Assembly: GCF_007655305.1 (NCBI RefSeq)
Contig: NZ_VLOG01000047.1
Coordinates: forward strand, 1 to 51,680
Reading direction: 5' to 3'
Length of the DNA: 51,680 nucleotides
Source of the DNA: Algoriphagus algorifonticola
GTDB lineage: Bacteria > Bacteroidota > Bacteroidia > Cytophagales > Cyclobacteriaceae
Shown: in pieces, positions 34,795 to 42,243 of the stretch
Layout of the letters: every line of letters starts with the position of its first letter
How positions within the stretch are numbered: the stretch's first letter is position 1
Notes under the pieces: model-generated
Databases searched by the model: none
What the model was told of the DNA's origin: nothing
The model's input: only the letters and a program-made list of their open reading frames with translations
Program-made: the position numbers and the translations under genes

Positions 34795-35705
34795 GGCAAT
34801 AGGCTTTTGAATATGGTTTCAATATTGGAGCGGAACATACCTATGTAAGTTCCCGCCGGAGTTTCAGGACCATCCAGACTGTCAGTGTATAATGGTCCGG
34901 CTAATTGGATAGGATGGCCTGCATTTTCACATCCTGCCACTACAGCTTTAATGGCTTTTGGGGAAATGGTTTGCTCTGCAAATACCGCTTTGATATTTCT
35001 ATCTACAATAAATTGAACGAGACCGGTAAGATCTCTAAGACCCGGTTCGCTTAAGGTGGATAGTCCTTGTAGACCCTTAACTTCGATAGAATAAGCTTTA
35101 CCAAAATAGGCAAAAGCATCATGCGCCGTAATTAATGCTTGCTGACTCTGATTCAAGAGTTGGGCTTTATCTATGACTTCTTGATGTAGCTGATCCAATT
35201 GCTGGAAATACTGTTTTGAATTTGATTCAATAGTGCTTTTCCATTCCGGTTTCCAGGCGATAATTTCTTCAGAAGCGAATTGCATAGCCATTGTCCAAAG
35301 GGAAACATCGAACCAAATATGTGGATCTACACTATGAGCTTCAGGCCCTGCTCTAATCAATAATGAATCGGGTATTTGCTTCGAAACATTAATCAAATCT
35401 TTGCTAAAGGCTAATTTTTCAAATATTTCCGTCATTTTACCTTCTAAGTACAATCCATGGTAAATGACTAAATCTGCATCCTGCAAAAGATCCAAATCCC
35501 TTACTGAAGCTTTATATAAATGCGGGTCAACTCCAGCAGGCATTAAGGCGATAACCCGAGCATTTTCTCCAACAAGATTTTTAATTCCATCAGCCAAAAT
35601 GGAAGTGGTGGTTACGATCACCGGTAATCCATTTTTTTCGGTTTCACGAAACTTACAGGATGAAAGTAAAAGGATACAAATTAGAATAGGATAAACCCTG
35701 ATCAT
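34791..35705 (-). CDS. Mn/Zn-binding lipoprotein of the metal ABC transporter
   Basis: 304 residues of the TroA/ZnuA family. A lipoprotein leader with Cys17 (CILLLSSC) tethers it in the periplasm. Metal-ligand sites are visible: VDPHLYKAS, VDPHIWF, the later Glu of FAEQTIS, and the Asp of YTDSLDGPE. The second ligand set often distinguishes Mn (Glu/Asp) from Zn (His); this one is Glu/Asp, favouring Mn. It has no long His-rich loop of the ZnuA type. It overlaps the regulator stop by four bases. Confidence 0.93.
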   Translation of the reverse strand: MIRVYPILICILLLSSCKFRETEKNGLPVIVTTTSILADGIKNLVGENARVIALMPAGVDPHLYKASVRDLDLLQDADLVIYHGLYLEGKMTEIFEKLAFSKDLINVSKQIPDSLLIRAGPEAHSVDPHIWFDVSLWTMAMQFASEEIIAWKPEWKSTIESNSKQYFQQLDQLHQEVIDKAQLLNQSQQALITAHDAFAYFGKAYSIEVKGLQGLSTLSEPGLRDLTGLVQFIVDRNIKAVFAEQTISPKAIKAVVAGCENAGHPIQLAGPLYTDSLDGPETPAGTYIGMFRSNIETIFKSLLP

Positions 35706-36364
35706 GACTGAAGCACCAAAATGTTACCGGCAACATCCTTGGACATAAAGATATTTTTCTTTTGATCAACCAATATTTCCAAAGAACCATCAAACTCTAC
35801 CTTGTCCAAAACTTTGATTCTCGCCCCAATGTAAGCTCCGACTTTATCAAGATATCTCAAGAAGGCAGCGGAACTATCTTTCACCGCCACGATCTGACCG
35901 GATTGATTAAGCTCCATTTCATTTAATGGAATCCTTGGTCTTGCTCTGACATCCCCAAATTCATCCGGTATTGGATCACCGTGAGGATCAAATTTCGGAT
36001 AATTAAGAAATGCATCCAGCCTTTGGATCAGTAGGGGAGACTGTATGTGTTCAAGTTCTTCTGCGACCTCATGAACTTCATCCCAAGCAAAGTTGAGTTT
36101 CTCAACCAAAAAAACTTCCCACAGTCTGTGTTTCCGGATAGTTTGTAAGGCTCTCTTTTTTCCTTCATCGGTAATATTGACCCCGTAATATTTTCGGTAC
36201 TCAATCACTTCTTTCTCTCCAAGCTTACGGAGCATATCAGAGACAGAGGCCGGCTTGGTATTCATTTCACCAGCAACATCATTGGTTGATACAGATTTTT
36301 TTCCACCATCGGAGAGATGGTAAATGGCTTTTAAATAATTCTCTTCAGCTGTGGTCAAGTTCAT
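35702..36364 (-). CDS. DtxR/MntR family metal-dependent repressor
   Basis: Represses its own operon when bound to metal (Mn2+ or Fe2+). 220 residues: winged helix (residues 1-65, NDVAGEMNTKPASVSDMLRK), dimerisation/metal domain (KHRLWEVFLVEKL, VHEVAEELEHI, FDPHGDPIP) and a C-terminal FeoA/SH3-like domain from about residue 150. It is first in the operon, so a single transcript carries the repressor, the transporter, the thioredoxin-like protein and mnmE. Two matching operators lie upstream. Confidence 0.92.
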   Translation of the reverse strand: MNLTTAEENYLKAIYHLSDGGKKSVSTNDVAGEMNTKPASVSDMLRKLGEKEVIEYRKYYGVNITDEGKKRALQTIRKHRLWEVFLVEKLNFAWDEVHEVAEELEHIQSPLLIQRLDAFLNYPKFDPHGDPIPDEFGDVRARPRIPLNEMELNQSGQIVAVKDSSAAFLRYLDKVGAYIGARIKVLDKVEFDGSLEILVDQKKNIFMSKDVAGNILVLQS

Positions 36365-36383
36365 CGTCTGGAATTTAATAAGA

Positions 36384-36391
36384 CAAAGATA
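36384..36391 (-). promoter_or_regulatory. -7 box of the mntR operon
   Basis: TATCTTTG on the minus strand fits the TAnnTTTG consensus exactly, 19 bases before the regulator start codon. Operator 1 lies just upstream, between this box and the expected -33 region. Confidence 0.6.
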
Positions 36392-36398
36392 AAAATAT

Positions 36399-36416
36399 TT
36401 TTAGATATAGCTAAAA
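36399..36416. promoter_or_regulatory. DtxR/MntR operator 1
   Basis: TTTTAG, six bases, CTAAAA: a perfect 18-base palindrome of the DtxR-family spacing. It overlaps the promoter region of the regulator gene (start 36364) and would block transcription when occupied. Confidence 0.75.
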
Positions 36417-36420
36417 TATA

Positions 36421-36665
36421 ATTTGAAACCGTCTAAATCGCCTGTGGATAAGCTCATTTTTATTGTGATTTGGATTTTAGTCTAGGCTAAAATATAAATT
36501 AATACTATCTAAAAAATGGGTTAAAATGCTTTATATCAATATTTTAAAAATATACATTTCATAAAATAACCTCAATAGGGTACTTTGGAAATGAGTTTCC
36601 ATTTATGAAAATCGAGTGTAAAAAGGAGTTGATTGGTGGATAAGTTTTCCACTTATCCCCGGGGT
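36421..36665. other. candidate replication origin (oriC): DnaA boxes with AT-rich stretch
   Basis: TGTGGATAA at 36443-36451 is a perfect DnaA box on the minus strand (TTATCCACA). GGTGGATAA at 36635-36643 and TTATCCCCG at 36653-36661 are near-matches; the last two form a GGATAAGT/ACTTATCC hairpin. Between them lies a very AT-rich stretch (27 of 120 bases G or C at 36481-36600), like an unwinding element. Gene orientation also switches around this point. It shares the space with the metal operators and holds no ORF. Three boxes is a small number, so this remains a candidate. Confidence 0.45.
36475..36492. promoter_or_regulatory. DtxR/MntR operator 2
   Basis: TTTTAG, TCTAGG, CTAAAA, the same 18-base architecture as operator 1 and 76 bases further upstream. 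Two identical-arm sites make a specific binder very likely; the second could act by looping or serve another promoter. Confidence 0.7.
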
Positions 36666-36676
36666 AGGGAATTGTA

Positions 36677-37801
36677 CTAAGAGAGAGATTGGATTAATCT
36701 CTGGAAATCAGGCTTAACCGTATCCCAATGGATTTCTGATGGGATTTCTCCTTGAAAGTAATAATTGGATAATGCTACCTTGAAAGAAGATCTAGCATTT
36801 AATAAGTCTAAAAAGTCAATTGATTTACCTCCTCCAAATTGAGACAAAAAGTTCTCCCAATTGGGATTAGGACTATGTAAAACTGCTTTCCCTAAACCGG
36901 CACATTCATACAGTTTAGTCGGCATTTTGGGAGCTATTTCAGGGCTTTGTTTATAAGGTAAGAGTACAAAGTCGGCCAGTTCCATAGCTTCAATGATTTG
37001 CTCATGAGCTATAGGTTGCCTGGAAATTTCAAGATTGATGTAGGATTTGTTTATAACAAAATCAGTCAGCTCTTCCCCGAATTTCTCAATTGTGCAATGC
37101 CCGATAACATGAAGCTTAATTTGTGGGAAGTCTTGGATAAGTATATCAACCCATTTTAAGGCGTCTAAGGTACCAAATGCAGGGCTAAGGGTACCAGTAA
37201 CTAAGAGATGGATCTCTGGTTTTTCATCGACCTTAAATGGCTTTGTTTTTCTGATCTTTCCCTGAAATAAATTAGGGAGTATTAGCGCTGGTTTCTTTTT
37301 CGGCATTTCTATAGCATAGCAAGATTCAGCCAAGAGATAATAATCGACGGAGGCCAATCTTTCTGATAAAAAAATGACTGTTTTTGAGAGGCTTTTAGCC
37401 AAAGAACTTCTTGAATTAGGAAGATTTTGATTGGCTAGATAATTTTCCTGAACATCATAAATCAAGCTATATCTCAGGAAAAATTTGAGGAGTGTAGCGG
37501 GCAATAAATATTCCCAAGTACAACAAATGAGAACTTTTGGCCTTGTTTTGATGGTTAGGTATAGAAATCGGATCGGCAAAAAGGCTCTCTGCCAAAAAGA
37601 TTTTATATCGCTGATAGAATAAAAATATCTAACATCACTGGATTTTAAAGGTCTTTTAGAGGAAAAGCCTATGAAGTTTAGCCTGTATTTATTTGTTTCA
37701 CGCAGCGAAAGGCCAAGCTTCGCAAAAGCTCTTGTATCCTGTATAGGTTTTAAGCTTGAAGCGATCAGTACAGGAGTCTTATAGGCCGATTCAACATGCA
37801 T
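36677..37801 (-). CDS. glycosyltransferase, GT4-like
   Basis: 374 residues with a GT-B fold. The N-terminal domain has TRPKVLICCTWEYLLPATLL and YDVQENYLANQ. The C-terminal donor domain has LLVTGTLSPAFGTLDALKWV, FVLLPYKQSPEIAPKMPTK (with the GT4 type E-x7-E context) and LYECAGLGKAV. Acceptor unknown; probably surface polysaccharide or glycolipid. Its start at 37801 leaves only 20 bases to the divergent dapD gene, so the start or the dapD promoter must overlap coding sequence. Confidence 0.8.
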   Translation of the reverse strand: MHVESAYKTPVLIASSLKPIQDTRAFAKLGLSLRETNKYRLNFIGFSSKRPLKSSDVRYFYSISDIKSFWQRAFLPIRFLYLTIKTRPKVLICCTWEYLLPATLLKFFLRYSLIYDVQENYLANQNLPNSRSSLAKSLSKTVIFLSERLASVDYYLLAESCYAIEMPKKKPALILPNLFQGKIRKTKPFKVDEKPEIHLLVTGTLSPAFGTLDALKWVDILIQDFPQIKLHVIGHCTIEKFGEELTDFVINKSYINLEISRQPIAHEQIIEAMELADFVLLPYKQSPEIAPKMPTKLYECAGLGKAVLHSPNPNWENFLSQFGGGKSIDFLDLLNARSSFKVALSNYYFQGEIPSEIHWDTVKPDFQRLIQSLS

Positions 37802-37821
37802 AAACGAAACTAAACAATTTA

Positions 37822-38637
37822 ATGGAACTCAGAGAAATCATCGAAAGAGCTTGGGAAAAAAGAGAATATCTTAAGGAAAAAGATACCGAAATCGCCATCA
37901 AAACTATCATCGCCGATTTGGACGCGGGTCAAATTCGTGTAGCTGAACCACAGGAAGATGGTTCATGGAAGGTAAATGACTGGGTGAAGAAGGCAGTAAT
38001 CCTGTATTTTCCAATTCAGAAAATGCAAACTATTGAAGTTGGGCCTTTTGAATTTCATGATAAAATGGCGCTTAAGACCAATTATGCCAAGCAAGGTGTT
38101 CGTGTAGTTCCTCATGCTGTAGCTCGATATGGTGCACATCTAGCAAGCGGAGTGGTCATGATGCCAAGTTATGTTAATATCGGTGCCTTTGTGGACAGTG
38201 GCACGATGGTTGATACCTGGGCAACTGTCGGTTCTTGTGCTCAAATCGGCAAAAATGTTCATTTAAGTGGCGGTGTAGGTATCGGAGGTGTGCTAGAACC
38301 TGTTCAGGCAGCTCCGGTAATTGTAGAGGATGGAGCTTTTGTTGGCTCTAGAGCGATCATCGTAGAAGGAGTGAGAATAGGAAAAGAAGCGGTAATCGGT
38401 GCCGGTGTGACTTTGACAGCCAGCTCAAAAATCATTGATGTGACGGGTTCTGAGCCTAAAGAATATAAAGGTTATGTTCCACCTCGTTCGGTGGTTATTC
38501 CAGGATCAATCAGCAAAGAATTCAGTGCTGGTACTTTCCAAGTTCCTTGTGCATTGATCATCGGTCAAAGAAAAGCTTCTACGGATTTGAAAACCTCACT
38601 GAATGATGCATTGAGAGAAAATAACGTAGCAGTCTAA
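37822..38637 (+). CDS. dapD: tetrahydrodipicolinate N-succinyltransferase DapD
   Basis: Transfers succinyl from succinyl-CoA to tetrahydrodipicolinate in the lysine/diaminopimelate pathway. 271 residues, standard length. The N-terminal cap (ELREIIERAWEKREYLKEKD) is followed by a left-handed beta-helix of hexapeptide repeats, with VRVVPHAVARYGAHLASGVV, GAFVDSGTMVDTWATVGSCA, GVGIGGVLEPVQAAPV and IVEDGAFVGSR. First of the right-hand plus-strand block; the TPR gene follows after 10 bases. Confidence 0.96.
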   Translation: MELREIIERAWEKREYLKEKDTEIAIKTIIADLDAGQIRVAEPQEDGSWKVNDWVKKAVILYFPIQKMQTIEVGPFEFHDKMALKTNYAKQGVRVVPHAVARYGAHLASGVVMMPSYVNIGAFVDSGTMVDTWATVGSCAQIGKNVHLSGGVGIGGVLEPVQAAPVIVEDGAFVGSRAIIVEGVRIGKEAVIGAGVTLTASSKIIDVTGSEPKEYKGYVPPRSVVIPGSISKEFSAGTFQVPCALIIGQRKASTDLKTSLNDALRENNVAV

Positions 38638-38647
38638 ACCAACTATT

Positions 38648-39250
38648 ATGAAAATGTTACTCCGAGCCGGGTGTGTTGTACTATTAAGTGCAACATTTCT
38701 GGCTTGTTCTAATTCAAAGCAAAACAAAGGGGATGCTTATTTCAACAAGGGTAAATATGAAGAAGCTGTAGGCGAATATTCAGAAACCCTGAAATTTAAT
38801 CCTAATGATGTTACTTCCCTTTATAACAGGGGAAGGGCATTTGAAGAGCAGGGCCAATATGATTCTGCATTGAATGATTTTGAAAAAGCGATGCAAATCG
38901 ATCCTAACAACTTTCAGATTCTTTTAAGCATTGCCAATATCCATTATCTCAACAAAGAGTATTCTAAGTCCTTGCTTTTTGCAAATAGGGCAGAAGAAAT
39001 CTCAGGAGCTCCTGCAGCAGCTTCTTTTATGAAGGGTAGAGCTCTTCATCAGTTGGGAAATACCCTAGACGCGATGAAGGCCTATAATAATGCGATTAAG
39101 CTTGACAAAGATTTTGCACAGGCTTATTTTAATAGAGGAATGCTTAAAGTAGCTACCAATAAAAAAAGAGGAGGCTGTGAAGATTTTCAGCTAGCAAATG
39201 GCTTGGAATATCCAGGAGCTAAAGAAGCTTTAGAAAAGTACTGTAATTAA
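38648..39250 (+). CDS. TPR-repeat lipoprotein
   Basis: 200 residues. A lipoprotein leader with Cys20 (LLSATFLACSNS) is followed by about four TPR units, for example YFNKGKYEEAVGEYSETLKF and SLYNRGRAFEEQGQYDSAL, with AYFNRGMLKVATNKKRGGC at the end. TPR lipoproteins act as scaffolds in the periplasm or outer membrane. The gap to dapD is 10 bases, so they share a transcript, but the link to lysine synthesis is not evident. Confidence 0.85.
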   Translation: MKMLLRAGCVVLLSATFLACSNSKQNKGDAYFNKGKYEEAVGEYSETLKFNPNDVTSLYNRGRAFEEQGQYDSALNDFEKAMQIDPNNFQILLSIANIHYLNKEYSKSLLFANRAEEISGAPAAASFMKGRALHQLGNTLDAMKAYNNAIKLDKDFAQAYFNRGMLKVATNKKRGGCEDFQLANGLEYPGAKEALEKYCN

Positions 39251-39279
39251 AAAATCCCGCTTCGTGCGGGATTTTTTTT
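39249..39279. terminator. bidirectional terminator
   Basis: AAAAAATCCCGC and GCGGGATTTTTT around a short TTCGT-type loop. It ends the TPR transcript and, in the other direction, the convergent zinc-finger gene that stops at 39278. Confidence 0.92.
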
Positions 39280-39997
39280 AATGTTTATGCTCGATTTTTT
39301 GATGATTGCAAATGAGTTCAGTAGACAAACTTCCTGTGCCTCCACATACTTTACATTCACTGATTTCTTTGAGGCTTCCTTGACAGTTGGGACAAGTCAA
39401 CCTTCCATCACCTCCGCATCGGTCGCATTCGAAGTATTCAACTATATTGAAAATATTCCTTTTTGTAATCATTCCAGTAGCTGCACACTTACTGCATCCT
39501 ACAATACCTTTGCCTCGACAATAGGTACAACTTTGTTCTAATTTCTGCTTTCCTCCACAGTTTGAACAGGGTTCAAGTCTATAGCCCTTTCTATCACAGA
39601 GCTGACATTGAATGATATCTTTGAGCGGCCCTTCCAGCTTTTTCTGTAATTCTTGTGCTCCTTGATAATTAGCTCCCCTGAAACCATTAATTTCTAAATA
39701 TTTATTCAAAAAGTTGGAGCTATTATCATATTGACCTAACTGATAAAGTGTCTCTGCAAAATAATAGGGCATTTCTTCCGGTAAGGGTAATCCTGAGTCG
39801 ATCAGGTTTCTGAATATGGAATTGGCAGTGGTATAATCCTGTCTTTCCATGGCAGCTAGGGCACCTTTCATCCAACGGTCAGTCTGACCAAGATTGGGAA
39901 CTCCCTGAGCTATAGAGGCAAAAGAAATTAGGAAGAAAATACCGATGAATAGTGGCAGATATTTTGAAAACACGGGTTGAATCAATTTTAATTTCAA
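39278..39997 (-). CDS. exported protein with TPR-like and DnaJ-type zinc-finger repeats
   Basis: 239 residues. A signal peptide (GIFFLISFASIAQG) is followed by a TPR-like helical stretch (about 35-115) and then four CxxCxGxG-type modules: CQLCDRKGYR, CTYCRGKGIVGCSKC, CDRCGGDGRLTCPNC and CKVCGGTGS. This pattern is that of the DnaJ central zinc domain, but there is no J domain. A DnaJ-like zinc region on an exported protein is uncommon; it may bind unfolded clients or metal in the periplasm. It is isolated. Confidence 0.75.
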   Translation of the reverse strand: MKLKLIQPVFSKYLPLFIGIFFLISFASIAQGVPNLGQTDRWMKGALAAMERQDYTTANSIFRNLIDSGLPLPEEMPYYFAETLYQLGQYDNSSNFLNKYLEINGFRGANYQGAQELQKKLEGPLKDIIQCQLCDRKGYRLEPCSNCGGKQKLEQSCTYCRGKGIVGCSKCAATGMITKRNIFNIVEYFECDRCGGDGRLTCPNCQGSLKEISECKVCGGTGSLSTELICNHQKIEHKH

Positions 39998-40088
39998 GGT
40001 TACAAACTTGCTTTTGAAGACGAAAGTTAATGTTTGTAAATGGAGTTTTTTTAAAACATTCTTTAAAATGGATTTTGGAAGATAAAAA

Positions 40089-40116
40089 TTGTCTTTATTT
40101 TAGGATAATAGTTTTG
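40089..40116 (+). promoter_or_regulatory. Bacteroidota promoter of the DUF4332 gene
   Basis: TTG at 40089-40091, 17 bases, then TAGTTTTG at 40109-40116. Both match the TTG / TAnnTTTG consensus. The start codon follows after about 60 bases. Confidence 0.6.
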
Positions 40117-40175
40117 TTTAATCACCTGATTAAAAAGCTAGAGTCAAGAAACATTTTAACCTAAACACTAATAAC

Positions 40176-40583
40176 ATGGCAAAATCAATTGATGCTATTG
40201 AAGGTATCGGACCTGTATTCAAGGAAAAACTAGCAAAAGCTGGAGTAAAAACAGTAGAAGGCTTGCTACAACATGGAGCTTCTAAATCTGGAAGAAAGAA
40301 AATTGCAGATGCTTCGGGTATAGATGAAGGAAAAATTTTGGATTGGGTCAATATGGCAGATCTTTTCAGAATCAATGGCATTGCCAGTCAATTTGCAGAA
40401 TTACTCAAAGCAGCCGGAGTTGATACTGTAAAAGAATTAAGAAATCGTAATGCAGAAAATCTTCATGCTGCTTTGGTAAAAACCAATGCTGAAAAGAAAC
40501 TCACAAGAGCTATTCCTGCATTATCCAGAGTAGAGGATTTTGTAGCCCAAGCAAAAGCATTGGATCCTGTTGTAACTCATTAA
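40176..40583 (+). CDS. DUF4332-type helix-hairpin-helix protein
   Basis: 135 residues made of two helix-hairpin-helix-like units: AIEGIGPVFKEKLAKAGV and RINGIASQFAELLKAAGV, each with a G-I-G-type turn (IEGIGP, INGIAS). This is the DUF4332 pattern. HhH units normally bind DNA non-specifically, so a DNA-associated role is possible; no enzyme domain is present. It has its own promoter and a terminator after it. Confidence 0.8.
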   Translation: MAKSIDAIEGIGPVFKEKLAKAGVKTVEGLLQHGASKSGRKKIADASGIDEGKILDWVNMADLFRINGIASQFAELLKAAGVDTVKELRNRNAENLHAALVKTNAEKKLTRAIPALSRVEDFVAQAKALDPVVTH

Positions 40584-40604
40584 GTTTCCCTTTTATCTAA
40601 TTTC

Positions 40605-40642
40605 AAAAAAACCTTTTTGCGACCTGCATCAAGGTTTTTTTT
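40605..40642 (+). terminator. terminator after the DUF4332 gene
   Basis: AAAAAACCTT and AAGGTTTTTT pair around a 15-base loop, followed by further T. It sits 21 bases past the stop. Confidence 0.7.
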
Positions 40643-40671
40643 GTAGTTTGTCATTCAAATCAGTAAAGAAG

Positions 40672-42210
40672 ATGAGTCAAGAAGAAAAGTTTATCTCCCA
40701 TCTGGCTGAAGGTCAGGTTTATAAAAAAGACTATATCATCATGGGAACTGGTATCCTAAATGGAGAGGCAGTTTCAGGAGCCCAAATCAAGGTGCCTCTT
40801 AAAACCATGAACAGACACGGCTTGATAGCAGGTGCCACAGGAACAGGTAAAACCAAAACTCTTCAGGTAATTGCAGAACAGCTCTCATTAAAAGGTGTTC
40901 CATCGGTTTTGATGGATTTGAAGGGAGATTTATCTGGCTTGGCTCAACCTGGAGAAGCTTCAGACTTCATCTTAAAAAGATCTCAAAAAATAGGGGTAGA
41001 CTATGAGCCGATGGGCTTACCCGTAGAATTAATGTCTATCTCTAAGGAGAAAGGTGTCAAATTAAAGGCTACAGTTTCTGAATTTGGTCCCATCCTGATT
41101 TCTCAAATTTTGGATTTGAATGATACGCAGGGAGGAGTTATCTCTTTGGTATTTAGATATTGTGATACACATCATCTTCCGTTGGTAGATTTGAAAGATC
41201 TGAAAAGGGTGCTTCAGTTTATCGTTAATGAGGGCAAAGAAGCTATCACAAAGGAATTTGGAAGTGTATCCTCAGCATCGGTGAATACCATCATGCGAAA
41301 GATTATAGAACTTGAGCAACAGGGTGCTGAAAGGTTTTTCGGAGAGAAATCCTTTGACGTGGAAGACTTCGTAAGAACTAAAAATGGAAAAGGTGTCATT
41401 TCTGTGATTCGATTGACTGATATCCAATCTACGCCCAAACTCTTTTCTACCTTCATGCTCAGCATTCTTTCTGAGATTTATGAAACCTTTCCAGAGCAAG
41501 GAGATGCTGATCAACCTAAGCTTTGTTTGTTTATAGACGAAGCACACTTAGTTTTTTCTACTGCTTCCAAAGATCTTTTAGAGAAGATTGAAGCAATTAT
41601 CAAGTTGATTCGTTCAAAAGGTGTTGGGGTGTATTTTTGTACGCAAACCCCTACAGACGTTCCAGATTCTGTCCTAGGACAATTAGGTTTAAAGGTCCAG
41701 CATGCTTTAAGAGCCTTTACAGCAAAGGACAGGAAAGCCATCACTAAAACTGCTGAAAATTACCCTGACTCTCCGTTTTATGATACTTCCAAAGTATTGA
41801 CCTCCATGGGGATAGGAGAAGCCTTAATTACTGCTTTGAATGAAAAAGGTATTCCTACACCTTTGGCTCATACCCTTGTCAGAGCGCCAATTTCAAGAAT
41901 GGACATTTTAACCAATTCAGAAATAGATGATTTGGTTAATAAATCTTCTTTGACCTCAAAATACAATGAAGATATAGACAGAGAAAGTGCATTTGAGTTG
42001 CTGGAAAAGAAGATGAACCAAATTGAAAAAGAACAGGAAAAAGCTGTTTTGCCTGGTCCATCTTCAAGATCCAAAACAGCAAGTCGTACCAAAGAAGACG
42101 AATCTCTAATCGAGGAGTTGAGTAAAAATACCATGGTTAGGCAATTGGGAAGAACTATTTTCCGAGAATTGACGCGTGGTATTTTAGGTTCATTTACCCG
42201 TAAAAGATAA
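40672..42210 (+). CDS. HerA-like ATPase (DUF853/YjgR family)
   Basis: 512-residue P-loop ATPase of the FtsK/HerA superfamily. Walker A ATGTGKTKTLQVIAEQL, the family segment VPSVLMDLKGDLSGLAQPG, Walker B LCLFIDEAHLVF and a later CTQTPTDVPDSVLGQLG are the DUF853 hallmarks. HerA-like proteins pump or unwind DNA; the role of this family is not established. The ATG at 40672 is preferred over an in-frame TTG at 40648 since a purine-rich AAAGAAG precedes it. The C-terminal tail is basic and helical. Confidence 0.9.
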   Translation: MSQEEKFISHLAEGQVYKKDYIIMGTGILNGEAVSGAQIKVPLKTMNRHGLIAGATGTGKTKTLQVIAEQLSLKGVPSVLMDLKGDLSGLAQPGEASDFILKRSQKIGVDYEPMGLPVELMSISKEKGVKLKATVSEFGPILISQILDLNDTQGGVISLVFRYCDTHHLPLVDLKDLKRVLQFIVNEGKEAITKEFGSVSSASVNTIMRKIIELEQQGAERFFGEKSFDVEDFVRTKNGKGVISVIRLTDIQSTPKLFSTFMLSILSEIYETFPEQGDADQPKLCLFIDEAHLVFSTASKDLLEKIEAIIKLIRSKGVGVYFCTQTPTDVPDSVLGQLGLKVQHALRAFTAKDRKAITKTAENYPDSPFYDTSKVLTSMGIGEALITALNEKGIPTPLAHTLVRAPISRMDILTNSEIDDLVNKSSLTSKYNEDIDRESAFELLEKKMNQIEKEQEKAVLPGPSSRSKTASRTKEDESLIEELSKNTMVRQLGRTIFRELTRGILGSFTRKR

Positions 42211-42243
42211 AGTATTTAACTTTCTACAAATCAATAAATTAAA

